Notes under the pieces: model-generated
What the model was told of the DNA's origin: nothing
Database searches by the model: none
What the model saw: the letters and a program-made list of their open reading frames with translations, nothing else
Translations under genes and position numbers: made by a program
From: Barthelona sp. PCE
Lineage: Eukaryota > Metamonada: BaSk clade
Length of the DNA stretch: 64,000 nt
NCBI GenBank assembly: GCA_040285745.1
Contig: JAUFOR010000003.1
Coordinates: 62,001 to 126,000, forward strand
Direction of reading: 5' to 3'
In this document: in pieces, positions 55,692 to 64,000 of the stretch
Layout: the number at the start of each line of letters is the position of its first letter
Numbering within the stretch: the first letter of the stretch is position 1

Positions 55692-56087
55692 TCAAGTCTG
55701 GTATTTTGTTCTGTCATCCCTAATTTTCAGAGACAATTTATCGTGTCGTAAGCGGAATATCAAATCAATATCAGATTTGTATAGAGTGACCCGTTTCGCA
55801 TGAAGAGTGGCAACATATGCATCTTCAAGCAACTCTTGAACATACTGTTCTGCTGATAGATGCAATGCCATCATCCCTGAACGTGAAAAACGAAGTTTCT
55901 CACTATATCTATGTGCCAGACTACGCACTATCCTTTGAAAAGGCATCTTTGGGATTAAAGTGTTGATATTTCTCTGAAAGTCTCTTATTTCCTGAATCGA
56001 TCTGGCTTTCTTGGGTAAATCAACGGGCTTGTGCACTTGAACTGTAGATTCTTCACGACGTACACCTCTACGTCGATGCCTCGGCAT
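55692..56087 (-). CDS. Divergent histone H3, candidate centromeric H3 (CenH3)
   Basis: A 131-residue protein with a basic N-tail (MPRHRRRGVRREES) and a complete H3 histone fold. LIPKMPFQRIVRSLAHRY fits alpha-N/alpha-1, RFSRSGMMALHLSAEQYVQ fits alpha-2, and LLEDAYVATLHAKRVTLY leads into alpha-3. The EDAYxxTLHAxRVTL part is closer to CENP-A than to canonical H3 (EDTNLCAIHAKRVTI). The tail lacks the A-R-T-K-Q-T and A-R-K-S modification motifs of canonical H3. Loop 1 has no insertion, unlike human CENP-A. The C-terminus carries an extra charged stretch. Assigned to the H3 family with confidence; the centromeric role is inferred. Confidence 0.85.
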   Translation of the reverse strand: MPRHRRRGVRREESTVQVHKPVDLPKKARSIQEIRDFQRNINTLIPKMPFQRIVRSLAHRYSEKLRFSRSGMMALHLSAEQYVQELLEDAYVATLHAKRVTLYKSDIDLIFRLRHDKLSLKIRDDRTKYQT

Positions 56088-56283
56088 TTTGAAAGGGGTG
56101 GAAAAGCTATAACAACAATGTTCTCATTCTCAGCTTGAACATCTGATACCGATTCATCCATATGGATACAAAGTCTACCGCGACACACGAAACAACTATA
56201 TTCGAAGAATGAGAGTGTTTTGCTTTTTTTGACTCTTTTTTGGGAAAACTTCAATTTAAGTTACAGGGATAAATTGACTTAAA

Positions 56284-58077
56284 ATGCCCCGCAGATTAAT
56301 GACTAATGGTATGGATTGCTCATATGAATTTATTGGCAATCGCATGTTTGTTCACAGTGAGGATAGCCCACAAAACACCCCACATATGTGTTCCCTTGTA
56401 CTGAACGATGTATTTATCGAATCTAAGTACAATTTACTTGCAAAATGCCCGTTTTCTTCGAATTTGTACTTTTCATGGGAAGTAGTCTCAGATCCGTTTA
56501 TAGCTAACATATACATATGCGAGTACCACGATGGGGAATTCGTTGATGTGGTGAAACATGTCGTTGATAGCAAAATGGAGTGCATCTCTGATATTTATTG
56601 TTTGAATGATCGATTTGCAGTCTTCCAGGGGTACATAGACATGCGCATCTGTGACATGTATACCGGATTAATGGGAGAACTCATCAACTACACATGCACC
56701 TTTTTCAAACATTACGAAACAGTGTATTGTCTGGATGGTGATCTATTGATGCATGCAATCACCCTGGAAGACGGAGTCCCCAAGCTCAATGCAACACACG
56801 TGCTATCAAATTTGATTATCGAGCATCTTGATAGGACGCCCGGTCATGAGCGAATAATTGTTTTGCATGAGGATGGCTATGCTGCAATCCGTGTCGTCGA
56901 TGAAGAGATATTCCGAGACCCATTGGATAATTTCGAAGGGAAATCTCGGAAAAACTTTTTTTTGCATAATGATTGCACAGTTGTGTATGAAGATTACGAT
57001 CAATTTTATGTTGATGAACTACCTGATGCATCGTGTCTTAGGATGGACAGCATTTTGGAAATTGATAATGAACTATATTGCTTTTCATGCGGAAAGTACC
57101 ATTACTTTTCGGTCGCAAAAAAATTAGCACCTAAAATCAGGTTTTCCGTTGGGTCGAGTGATTATCTAAAGATCTACAAGTACAAACTACCAAAGATCTC
57201 TAACAGGGCGTATATTGTAATTTTTGATTTCTTTGACAATAAGGTTTTAGCCTTGACGCATGGTGTGAAAGGCACATTTTTTGCAGAACTGCGACATTTC
57301 TATGAACATGGTAAGATACATACTGCCGTCGTCACAAGAGAAGTCAACAGCGGACATAAATGTTGTATATACACTGAAAATCATAAGGAATGGGAAAAAT
57401 TTGATTTAACAAAGTTAGATTTGAACTCGAGGTATGTGTGTAACATCAATACTAATGGAAATATTTTAATCGTGAATGGCGAAGAAGTTGATGGTGTTGT
57501 TGATGTTGTTCGTTATAAATTGATGAATGATCATGTGTGGGTCATGACTGGACAAACAATGATTGTGTATGATTTAAAGAACAAAGAGACTTGTGGATCA
57601 GTTCAAATCAACAGACAGCTCAATGGAATACGTTTAACAGCAAACCCATTCGGTTTCCAACTCACTGTACGAGCACTTTGGCAGAAAAAGCATCTACTTT
57701 TTTATCTCATTGATGATGAACTGAAATATATTGAAATTGGTGAACGACCCTTACCAACATTCATTGCAGATGGGGTACTTTTACTTGAAAACAGCATCTT
57801 TATATTGTCAGATGGTTTTCTTTGCAAAAAGTTGGAGATACCAACATGTACGTGGGATAAACACGGTCTTGTAATTCCAAATTCTGGTGTTCTACACCGC
57901 ATAAATCATCATATGAGTGATTTTACGGTACAATTGGAGGAGATAACATTCAGCGAATCTTTTGATGAGTACACACTCATTTTACGAACAATCGACATCA
58001 GGGAATTTTTGTGCAGTGCATCAATTGAGTTTCATTCTGTTTTTGATGAAACATCCACTGCATTAAAGTATGTATGA
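56284..58077 (+). CDS. Unknown protein, probably beta-propeller-like
   Basis: A 597-residue protein with no signal peptide or membrane helix. The sequence is mostly short strands and turns (repeated patterns such as FIANIYICEYHDG, RIIVLHEDGYAAIRVV, VWVMTGQTMIVYDLKN), which suits a degenerate WD/Kelch-type propeller. No conserved WD or Kelch signature allows a family name. It converges with the helicase gene with 39 bp between stops. Confidence 0.7.
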   Translation: MPRRLMTNGMDCSYEFIGNRMFVHSEDSPQNTPHMCSLVLNDVFIESKYNLLAKCPFSSNLYFSWEVVSDPFIANIYICEYHDGEFVDVVKHVVDSKMECISDIYCLNDRFAVFQGYIDMRICDMYTGLMGELINYTCTFFKHYETVYCLDGDLLMHAITLEDGVPKLNATHVLSNLIIEHLDRTPGHERIIVLHEDGYAAIRVVDEEIFRDPLDNFEGKSRKNFFLHNDCTVVYEDYDQFYVDELPDASCLRMDSILEIDNELYCFSCGKYHYFSVAKKLAPKIRFSVGSSDYLKIYKYKLPKISNRAYIVIFDFFDNKVLALTHGVKGTFFAELRHFYEHGKIHTAVVTREVNSGHKCCIYTENHKEWEKFDLTKLDLNSRYVCNINTNGNILIVNGEEVDGVVDVVRYKLMNDHVWVMTGQTMIVYDLKNKETCGSVQINRQLNGIRLTANPFGFQLTVRALWQKKHLLFYLIDDELKYIEIGERPLPTFIADGVLLLENSIFILSDGFLCKKLEIPTCTWDKHGLVIPNSGVLHRINHHMSDFTVQLEEITFSESFDEYTLILRTIDIREFLCSASIEFHSVFDETSTALKYV

Positions 58078-58116
58078 GCAAATATATAATAGGATAACTA
58101 CAGTATAATGCAATAA

Positions 58117-60525
58117 TTATCTGCGTTGACCATCTGCTGAACCAAAAAAAGATTGCACAGTTTTCTTCGCCTGCCTCTTTCTCAAAGGACCAAGAGGACC
58201 GATTACCTGCAGCTTTGTCCCAAACATGTCAGGACATGCCTGCATAACGAGCTTTGTATCAACAACAAGAATGTTCCTGATGTAAATTCGATTTGACTCG
58301 AATACTTGAGAATACAAAACAACCTTTGGGTTACGCCTCCCATGTCTGTCAAAAGCCAACACACTGCTGGGATGGAAAACAACTTCCTGCCCATGTGTAA
58401 GAGTTGTATATCTATTACTTGAAGGGTTAAGGACTGCAATGTTTAGACAATAACCAGCAATAAAAGCGTGTTTAATACCATCCGTTGACATTGCTAGCTC
58501 TCTATCAATCTCTTCGACATTCACATCTGTGCTACGTCCTATGGCTTCACATAACTGCTTACGAATCTTCAATGATTCGGAGAGAGCCCTGTGATTAAGA
58601 TTATTTCTATTACTGAACTCAAACGCGCGGTTGTTGCGAAACCAAGCGACGAATGCTCGACAAAGACTGAAGTGATCACCGTTTATATCATGAAAACCGA
58701 AACGTTTCCTATGATCATTCTCAAGATCTCGAAGAAATATTCCCCTAGCGCTCAGAAGGGAGCATATCGTAACCACACTATCAAAGCAACCGCTCTTTTC
58801 AGCAACAGTAAGCGTTTTTGCAAGCTGTGGTGACAGAGGAAGATTGGTCATCCTCATTCCCAACTCTGTAACCCTGTTTGCTTCTGTGAGTGCACCAAGG
58901 AACCGAAGCGTCTGCAATGAGTGGTGCACAGCGTTGTCGGACGGAAGCTGCAAAAAAGGAAATGTTGTTGGGTTCAATTCCGCAGCAACCAAACGAAGAA
59001 CAACGCTATCTAAACATGATCTCAGAATATCCGGCAGTTGTTGGTCCCTCATTGTTGCCAGATCCCCCTCTGTATATATCCTGAAGCACAAACCCACCAT
59101 TGTACGACCTGCACGACCTCTCCGTTGCTTTGCTTGGGCCTTACTTATTGGCATCACACTCAGGAATTCCTTGCCCAGTGGTGCGTCATACTGCATCAGT
59201 TTGCAGTAACCAGGGTCAATAACAGCTGCGATATTAGGTACTGTGAGTGAAGTCTCCGCAATATTTGTTGCAACCACACACTTGCGGTCTCTACACGGTG
59301 CAAATATCAACTGTTGCTGTTCTAATGGAAGTGATCCGTAGCATGGAAGCGCTGTAAGACCGTCTATATCTGCCAAAGAATCACACAGCTCATTAATGTC
59401 ATCAGCACCTGGCATAAAAACCAAAATATCTCCTTTGAAGTTCTTTCGGGAATGTATTTCAACTATGAGGTCAAAAATAGTGCTTTTGAGTTCATGTGTG
59501 TTAGGTGTGCGTGAAACGCTCACAGTTGCGATGGGAAAACTCCGTCCAGGAATATCAAGTGATGGAGCATTGAAATATGTGGCAAAAAGGTTTGTTTCCA
59601 AAGTTGCAGACGTGATTACGACACGTAGCGGCCGATCGGTACCCTTCCGACGTGCTACTATTATCTTTAACCAACCCATAAGGAGATCTGTGTCAACTGA
59701 CCTCTCGTGTGCCTCATCAACCACCACAATATCGGTATCGGCCAGTGTCCGATCTAGTGATATAATTCTGAGCAACATACCGTCCGTTAAATACGTGATA
59801 TGTGTTTCGCTACTTACCTGACGATCAAATCGAACGTGATAACCGACAACGGTTCCCACACGGCACCCCATTTCGTGCGCTACACGGCGTGCAACACTAG
59901 AACAAGCAAGACGACGAGGTTGAGTGCAAAAGACATTCCCAAGTCCAGCTTCGAACAAAAACTTTGGAATCTGTGTTGTTTTACCACTGCCTGTCTCAGC
60001 AGTAACAATAGAGAAGTGATTGCTTCTGACAAGATCGACTATCGCTTCCTTAAAATCATTTATAGGCAAAGTATCTTCAACCGGTCCCTTCACCGCTCTT
60101 TTATATCTTAAGTACTCGGAGGTACCCTCGTCTACCATCTGCCGTATCGTGTCTGCAGCTTTGTGAGACGAAATGCGGTTATCAGATGTGAAATCCTTGG
60201 CCCGTTGTTCCATTGCTGATGGTTCGCGACGTGTGCTGACCTTCATGCCATAGCGGCGATAATTCCGCAAGGTAAGAGTTTTACCCGGATCTTCAACAGC
60301 AGCAAAAGTGCGTTTCTTTGAATCGAATCTAGCACTGTTATAGATGTTTAAAGCCACGTCCTGCGACAGCTTCTTCTTTATAATGGTAAAGAACTCATTA
60401 AAAGTCGAACAATTATGTGCAATCTTGATTAAACCGCCCAAAAATGCATCCAAATTAGATCCCAGCTTTTGACAGATTTCCAGTGGCACAGATCTGCGGA
60501 CCCTCTGCAGTGTACCATCATTCAT
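58117..60525 (-). CDS. DEAH-box RNA helicase (Prp2/Prp16/Prp22/Prp43 family)
   Basis: An 802-residue DExH helicase. Motif I is AETGSGKTTQIP, Ia TQPRRLA, motif II VVDEAHERSVDTD (DEAH), III TSATLE, IV ILVFMPGADDI, V ATNIAETSLTV and VI QRRGRAGRT. The winged-helix/ratchet and OB-fold regions follow, ending in a short basic tail (RKRQAKKTVQSFFG). Splicing helicases of this family remodel spliceosomes or release mRNA and lariats, which fits an organism with few introns. The N-terminal 130 residues are family-specific but do not allow a choice among Prp2, Prp16, Prp22 and Prp43. Confidence 0.94.
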   Translation of the reverse strand: MNDGTLQRVRRSVPLEICQKLGSNLDAFLGGLIKIAHNCSTFNEFFTIIKKKLSQDVALNIYNSARFDSKKRTFAAVEDPGKTLTLRNYRRYGMKVSTRREPSAMEQRAKDFTSDNRISSHKAADTIRQMVDEGTSEYLRYKRAVKGPVEDTLPINDFKEAIVDLVRSNHFSIVTAETGSGKTTQIPKFLFEAGLGNVFCTQPRRLACSSVARRVAHEMGCRVGTVVGYHVRFDRQVSSETHITYLTDGMLLRIISLDRTLADTDIVVVDEAHERSVDTDLLMGWLKIIVARRKGTDRPLRVVITSATLETNLFATYFNAPSLDIPGRSFPIATVSVSRTPNTHELKSTIFDLIVEIHSRKNFKGDILVFMPGADDINELCDSLADIDGLTALPCYGSLPLEQQQLIFAPCRDRKCVVATNIAETSLTVPNIAAVIDPGYCKLMQYDAPLGKEFLSVMPISKAQAKQRRGRAGRTMVGLCFRIYTEGDLATMRDQQLPDILRSCLDSVVLRLVAAELNPTTFPFLQLPSDNAVHHSLQTLRFLGALTEANRVTELGMRMTNLPLSPQLAKTLTVAEKSGCFDSVVTICSLLSARGIFLRDLENDHRKRFGFHDINGDHFSLCRAFVAWFRNNRAFEFSNRNNLNHRALSESLKIRKQLCEAIGRSTDVNVEEIDRELAMSTDGIKHAFIAGYCLNIAVLNPSSNRYTTLTHGQEVVFHPSSVLAFDRHGRRNPKVVLYSQVFESNRIYIRNILVVDTKLVMQACPDMFGTKLQVIGPLGPLRKRQAKKTVQSFFGSADGQRR

Positions 60526-60639
60526 AGACTGAAAATTTCGAAGTGGGTGTTTTTTTTTAAATACAGGTTCTTATCTTGTAATACTTTTTTTTACTCTTAT
60601 CTCACCTTCTTTTTGCTTTAAACTTTTGCACACAGTTTT

Positions 60640-61281
60640 ATGTCACATATTAAAGTCTATTTTTATTACCCCAACATTGTAGGTATTATTCGTGTTATTA
60701 CATGCCTAATTGCATTTTATTTTGCATTTAATCCCATTGTATTCCTTTCTTTATACTTAACATCTTTCTGTTTAGATGCTATTGATGGTTACCTTGCCAG
60801 AAAGTTTAACCAGTGTTCTACATTGGGTGCAGTTCTTGATATGGTAACTGACAGGTTCGGAACTAGCATGCTCATGGTCGTATTAGCAATGATGTATGAG
60901 AAATTCTTCTTCTTATTCCAGGTTCAACTTGCACTTGATTTGGCAAGTCATTACAGTCATATGTATGCTAGTCATATTGGTTCCGAAGGTGTCAAGTCTC
61001 ATAAAGATATTGATAAATCAAAAGTGTTTGTTTTACACTTGTATTATACCAAACATATTTTCCTTGGTTTCGTATGTTTGTGTAATGAATTTTTCTTTAT
61101 TATTTTGTATGTTTTACACTTCTGGAAGCATCCTGCTTTGTACATTCTTGCCGTTTTATTTGGTATTGTGATGGCTTTCAAGCAAGTTGTTAACGTTATT
61201 CAACTCGGTAGTGCATGTGAAACTTTGACCAAGTTTGATTGGGAAAAGAAACAAAAGGAAGCTGAGAAGAAGGAAGAATAA
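60640..61281 (+). CDS. PIS1: Phosphatidylinositol synthase (CDP-alcohol phosphatidyltransferase)
   Basis: A 213-residue membrane protein. It contains the family motif D-x2-D-G-x2-A-R-x8-G-x3-D-x3-D as DAIDGYLARKFNQCSTLGAV followed by LDMVTDR. The first helix (YPNIVGIIRVI) and the DRFGTS and SHYSHMY segments fit eukaryotic phosphatidylinositol synthase, which makes PI from CDP-diacylglycerol and myo-inositol in the ER. About five transmembrane helices. The C-terminus is charged (KKQKEAEKKEE). The TAA stop is in AATAAA. Confidence 0.88.
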   Translation: MSHIKVYFYYPNIVGIIRVITCLIAFYFAFNPIVFLSLYLTSFCLDAIDGYLARKFNQCSTLGAVLDMVTDRFGTSMLMVVLAMMYEKFFFLFQVQLALDLASHYSHMYASHIGSEGVKSHKDIDKSKVFVLHLYYTKHIFLGFVCLCNEFFFIILYVLHFWKHPALYILAVLFGIVMAFKQVVNVIQLGSACETLTKFDWEKKQKEAEKKEE

Positions 61282-61418
61282 AATTTTTGTTTATGACTTT
61301 TCAAAAAATGTTTTATTTATATTTGCTGGTTCATATCAATGCCAATGTCTAATACAGTCAGTATTATCAGTCTATATATGGTCCTAAATCATGAGAGTTA
61401 TTTTGTATTGAAAAGTTA

Positions 61419-63962
61419 TCAAAGATCGTCAATGGTTAACTCACTACATCTCAAAAAATCTCCACTGTAATACTCGTTGATTCTATCGCTGTAATGTTCA
61501 GGTTGGTTGTCCTGGAACAATATATCAAAAAGACTTAGATCTGAGATGATTTCCTCGTCAGTGATGATTGTATAGTTCTCCCACAACTCTGAAAGGTGTT
61601 CACATACGTCTTCCTCGTCGAAATCAAGTTCAACCCCCTTCTCCAGCAGTTTGTAAACTGCAATTAAAGCATGCTTTTCGCGACCCGGAGTCTGTACTAT
61701 CTGAGCGTATTTCTCAACGGCAGAGGGTGCAACAACGCGTCCCTCGATAACCAAACGCACAGTGGGAAGGAGGTAAGCGCTTAGATACAGAGCATCGATA
61801 GGTTCCTCACATGGTAAAGTTTTGGCGGATGCTAGAAGGTTTTGCGCGAAAAATGTGGCCTCTGGGATACTAGCATAATGAACAAAAATCCTATCAATTA
61901 TATCTGCAGCATAAAGAGCTGGAATCGGGCGCAATGCCTCTAACAAGCCGGAAACAAGACCCAAAGCAGCAACAGCAACGTCCTCAAACCCAGGTAGAGG
62001 AATATAATAACGCACGATATCGAGAACATACATTGATAACCCGACTCCTTCATCAACAAGCACACTGGTCAAGCTAAAGATTTCAATCAGCTGAGGAACA
62101 CACTCGTCTGGGACTGTTCTCAACAGTGCCATCCATAAATCTATAATAGCTCCACTTACAACGTAAAGTCCGTCATACTCGAAATTGACGCACTCACGGA
62201 TGATACCAATAGCTGCGTCAAGAATCTCAGAGACACTTTCACGAAGGCAGTACACAAGATGGATAAGGACATGTATCAGACTGCTACGAATGAAATGAAC
62301 GTTAGGATAGCTTGACCATAGCTGATCGAAACAATCGAGTAGAGGTGCAGAATGTTCGGCTAGCGTTCCCTGTAACCAATCTGCAATCTTCACTAGAAAG
62401 ACAAGCAGGTTGCCGATTACAGTAGCGGACTCCAATTGTGAGATGAACTGTGAGATGCTTTCGAATGCACTACCTAAAACTTCAATCACCGTTTCGTTGT
62501 TTGACATGACTATGTTACAGAACATACTAGTGCTCAGGATCTTCTCCAAACATGATGAGGCACGTGTGCAAACAACAAGATCGTCTGACAACAGTAAAGA
62601 AAACGCATGCTCCACAATAGTGACCATAATACTTTCGTCGATACCATTGTGTGTTGCAATGTATTCTCCTAATAGAAGCATAGAAAAATCATTAATGGAT
62701 GTAGATTCCATGCTCTCTATCCAATTATATACGTTCAACATACTCCCGTAATCATTCATCTTACAGACAATAGCAGCGGTAGCAAACGCTATCTCATCAT
62801 TTATATCATCGAATGCTTCCAATGTCAGAACGTCGGAGATAAAACCCTTGGGCTGTAGAGTATAAAACTCATGAATCAAACGAAGTGCTGCCTGCCTGGC
62901 TGAGTTCTCCATGCTTTCCATTAGAAAATCTGCAGCACACTCCTCAGGATCCTCAATCCATCGGGATAACTCGTGTGTTGAGAGTTTTGTAAGGCTGTAA
63001 CATACATGATACAAAGAATCAAGTGTCTCGTCGTCCATGTTTTTAACGATAGAGGAATTATATTCGCTTAATTTAAGAATGCAATCAACGGATATTACAA
63101 TAAAGAATATTTCTTCATAACCGCATTCAGAAATATTCCGTTCACGGGAAAAAACAAATATAGAATCCAGAATTGCGTTAAAAAGATCTGTGATTTCCTC
63201 CAAAGATAGCTCATATGAATATGTAGCTAATACACTAACGTAATCCATTATAAGGTTAACCAACGATGGTGTAGCCACATAAACCTCCTGTAAAAGGTGC
63301 TTGGCATAAGGAATAAACGATTTGAGCATACTAGAATTAAACATAGTAATGTATTCAACAACGAAAGTCTTCAATGTTGAAAGAGCAACCATTTTTTTAT
63401 CCTCAAAAAAATTGTCGATAACAGACATGATATTTTCTGTATGCTCCTCACAAAATTCTCTGAACAAAACTCGTGCTTTAGAAAGACGATTTCCACCAAA
63501 TTTTTTCATCGTCTGGTGCAATAAATGAAGCATATGGGTAGTATTTTGACAGTCTGTGTCACCCAATGCCTCTGCAAACAGTTCCAAAAAATTATAATTA
63601 GTGGGAAAAAGATAATAAAATACTTCAACCATCATATTAGCATAGTTATCAAGGAAGTTATCATTATTATCTTCCTCTATCTCAAAATACGTGGGCACAA
63701 TGCCCTCCAAAAAGTCAACAATAACGTCAACTCCATATTCCTTTATCCAACTACGAATGTACTTAGTTAAATGGTTTTTAAGGACAACTAGTCCTAGAAG
63801 TGCACCTGAATCCCCTGATGCACAAGAACTAAGTTGCTCTTGTAACCATTCAAAAACTGCAACAGCAAATTCTGGAGTATTTTGCTCATTGATAAATGCT
63901 TCGGCTTCATCAATAGTCTTTGAATCCTGCAGTTGCAGAAATAGTTCATCTAAATCTGTCAT
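61419..63962 (-). CDS. Importin-beta family protein (karyopherin)
   Basis: An 847-residue HEAT-repeat protein. The first 70 residues match the importin-beta N-terminal domain: an AEAFINEQNTPEFAVAVFEWL helix pair, then LLGLVVLKNHLTKYIRSWIK, which fits the conserved xLKNxVxKxW motif that contacts Ran. The rest is helical repeats with an acidic character. It is shorter than importin-7/9/11 or exportins (950-1100 residues), so subfamily is open; importin-9/11-like is the best guess. The ATG at 63962 is followed by only 38 bases of window. Confidence 0.75.
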   Translation of the reverse strand: MTDLDELFLQLQDSKTIDEAEAFINEQNTPEFAVAVFEWLQEQLSSCASGDSGALLGLVVLKNHLTKYIRSWIKEYGVDVIVDFLEGIVPTYFEIEEDNNDNFLDNYANMMVEVFYYLFPTNYNFLELFAEALGDTDCQNTTHMLHLLHQTMKKFGGNRLSKARVLFREFCEEHTENIMSVIDNFFEDKKMVALSTLKTFVVEYITMFNSSMLKSFIPYAKHLLQEVYVATPSLVNLIMDYVSVLATYSYELSLEEITDLFNAILDSIFVFSRERNISECGYEEIFFIVISVDCILKLSEYNSSIVKNMDDETLDSLYHVCYSLTKLSTHELSRWIEDPEECAADFLMESMENSARQAALRLIHEFYTLQPKGFISDVLTLEAFDDINDEIAFATAAIVCKMNDYGSMLNVYNWIESMESTSINDFSMLLLGEYIATHNGIDESIMVTIVEHAFSLLLSDDLVVCTRASSCLEKILSTSMFCNIVMSNNETVIEVLGSAFESISQFISQLESATVIGNLLVFLVKIADWLQGTLAEHSAPLLDCFDQLWSSYPNVHFIRSSLIHVLIHLVYCLRESVSEILDAAIGIIRECVNFEYDGLYVVSGAIIDLWMALLRTVPDECVPQLIEIFSLTSVLVDEGVGLSMYVLDIVRYYIPLPGFEDVAVAALGLVSGLLEALRPIPALYAADIIDRIFVHYASIPEATFFAQNLLASAKTLPCEEPIDALYLSAYLLPTVRLVIEGRVVAPSAVEKYAQIVQTPGREKHALIAVYKLLEKGVELDFDEEDVCEHLSELWENYTIITDEEIISDLSLFDILFQDNQPEHYSDRINEYYSGDFLRCSELTIDDL

Positions 63963-64000
63963 TATGTGAAAAGAAGGTTAAAAGAAAAAACAAACTTGAG

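Noticed and set aside
1-64000. CRISPR arrays, insertion sequences, viral genes
   Set aside because: No regularly spaced repeats, transposase motifs, terminal inverted repeats or viral hallmark proteins were seen.

Overview
The window is nuclear DNA of a unicellular eukaryote. It encodes eukaryote-only proteins: an RPB8 subunit, prefoldin 4, a DEAH-box helicase, RME-8, STRIP/Far11, Tap42, a histone H3 variant, an importin-beta protein and TRM5. Two spliceosomal introns can be placed. The standard code is used, since TAA, TAG and TGA all end genes. Genes are dense, mostly intronless and interleaved on both strands. A 1204-residue [FeFe]-hydrogenase fused to an NAD(P)H-reductase module, a CoA-disulfide-reductase/NADH-oxidase-type flavoprotein and a TMEM17-type ciliary membrane protein point to an anaerobic or microaerophilic flagellate. 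The intron ends (GTATG at the 5' site, and a branch-point-like CT(N)ACA(Y)TTAG fused to the 3' site) resemble those known from Giardia and Trichomonas, so a metamonad is the best guess. I cannot name the genus.

Layout. 1-5 kb: the end of a secreted protein gene running off the left edge, an E1-like activating enzyme, a STRIP/Far11 protein and a RAD6-type E2. 5-14.9 kb: a basic protein, an IQ-motif protein, AMP deaminase, prefoldin 4 (with a 15-nt first exon), a CC2D1/Lgd-like C2 protein and the CoA-disulfide reductase-rhodanese protein. 14.9-25.3 kb: a 2057-residue RME-8 homologue, a coiled-coil protein, two tandem paralogues of unknown family, dihydrolipoamide dehydrogenase and a TMEM17-like protein. 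25.6-36.4 kb: protein disulfide isomerase (one intron) and a 2878-residue type I surface protein. 36-44 kb: an unknown protein without a clear start, a divergent XRN-like protein and the hydrogenase fusion. 44-56 kb: two membrane proteins with alpha/beta-hydrolase-like domains, RPB8, a PH-domain protein, a long-chain acyl-CoA synthetase, TRM5, Tap42 and a CenH3-like histone. 56-64 kb: an unknown protein, a DEAH-box helicase, phosphatidylinositol synthase and an importin-beta protein.

There is no operon-like logic and no mobile element. The unusual features are the compact gene ends (convergent stop codons 4-20 nt apart or overlapping, stop codons inside AATAAA), the intron signals, and several lineage-specific changes to conserved proteins: an RME-8 whose J-domain has lost HPD, a hydrogenase-CPR fusion, an E1-like protein without the usual arginine, and a very divergent H3.
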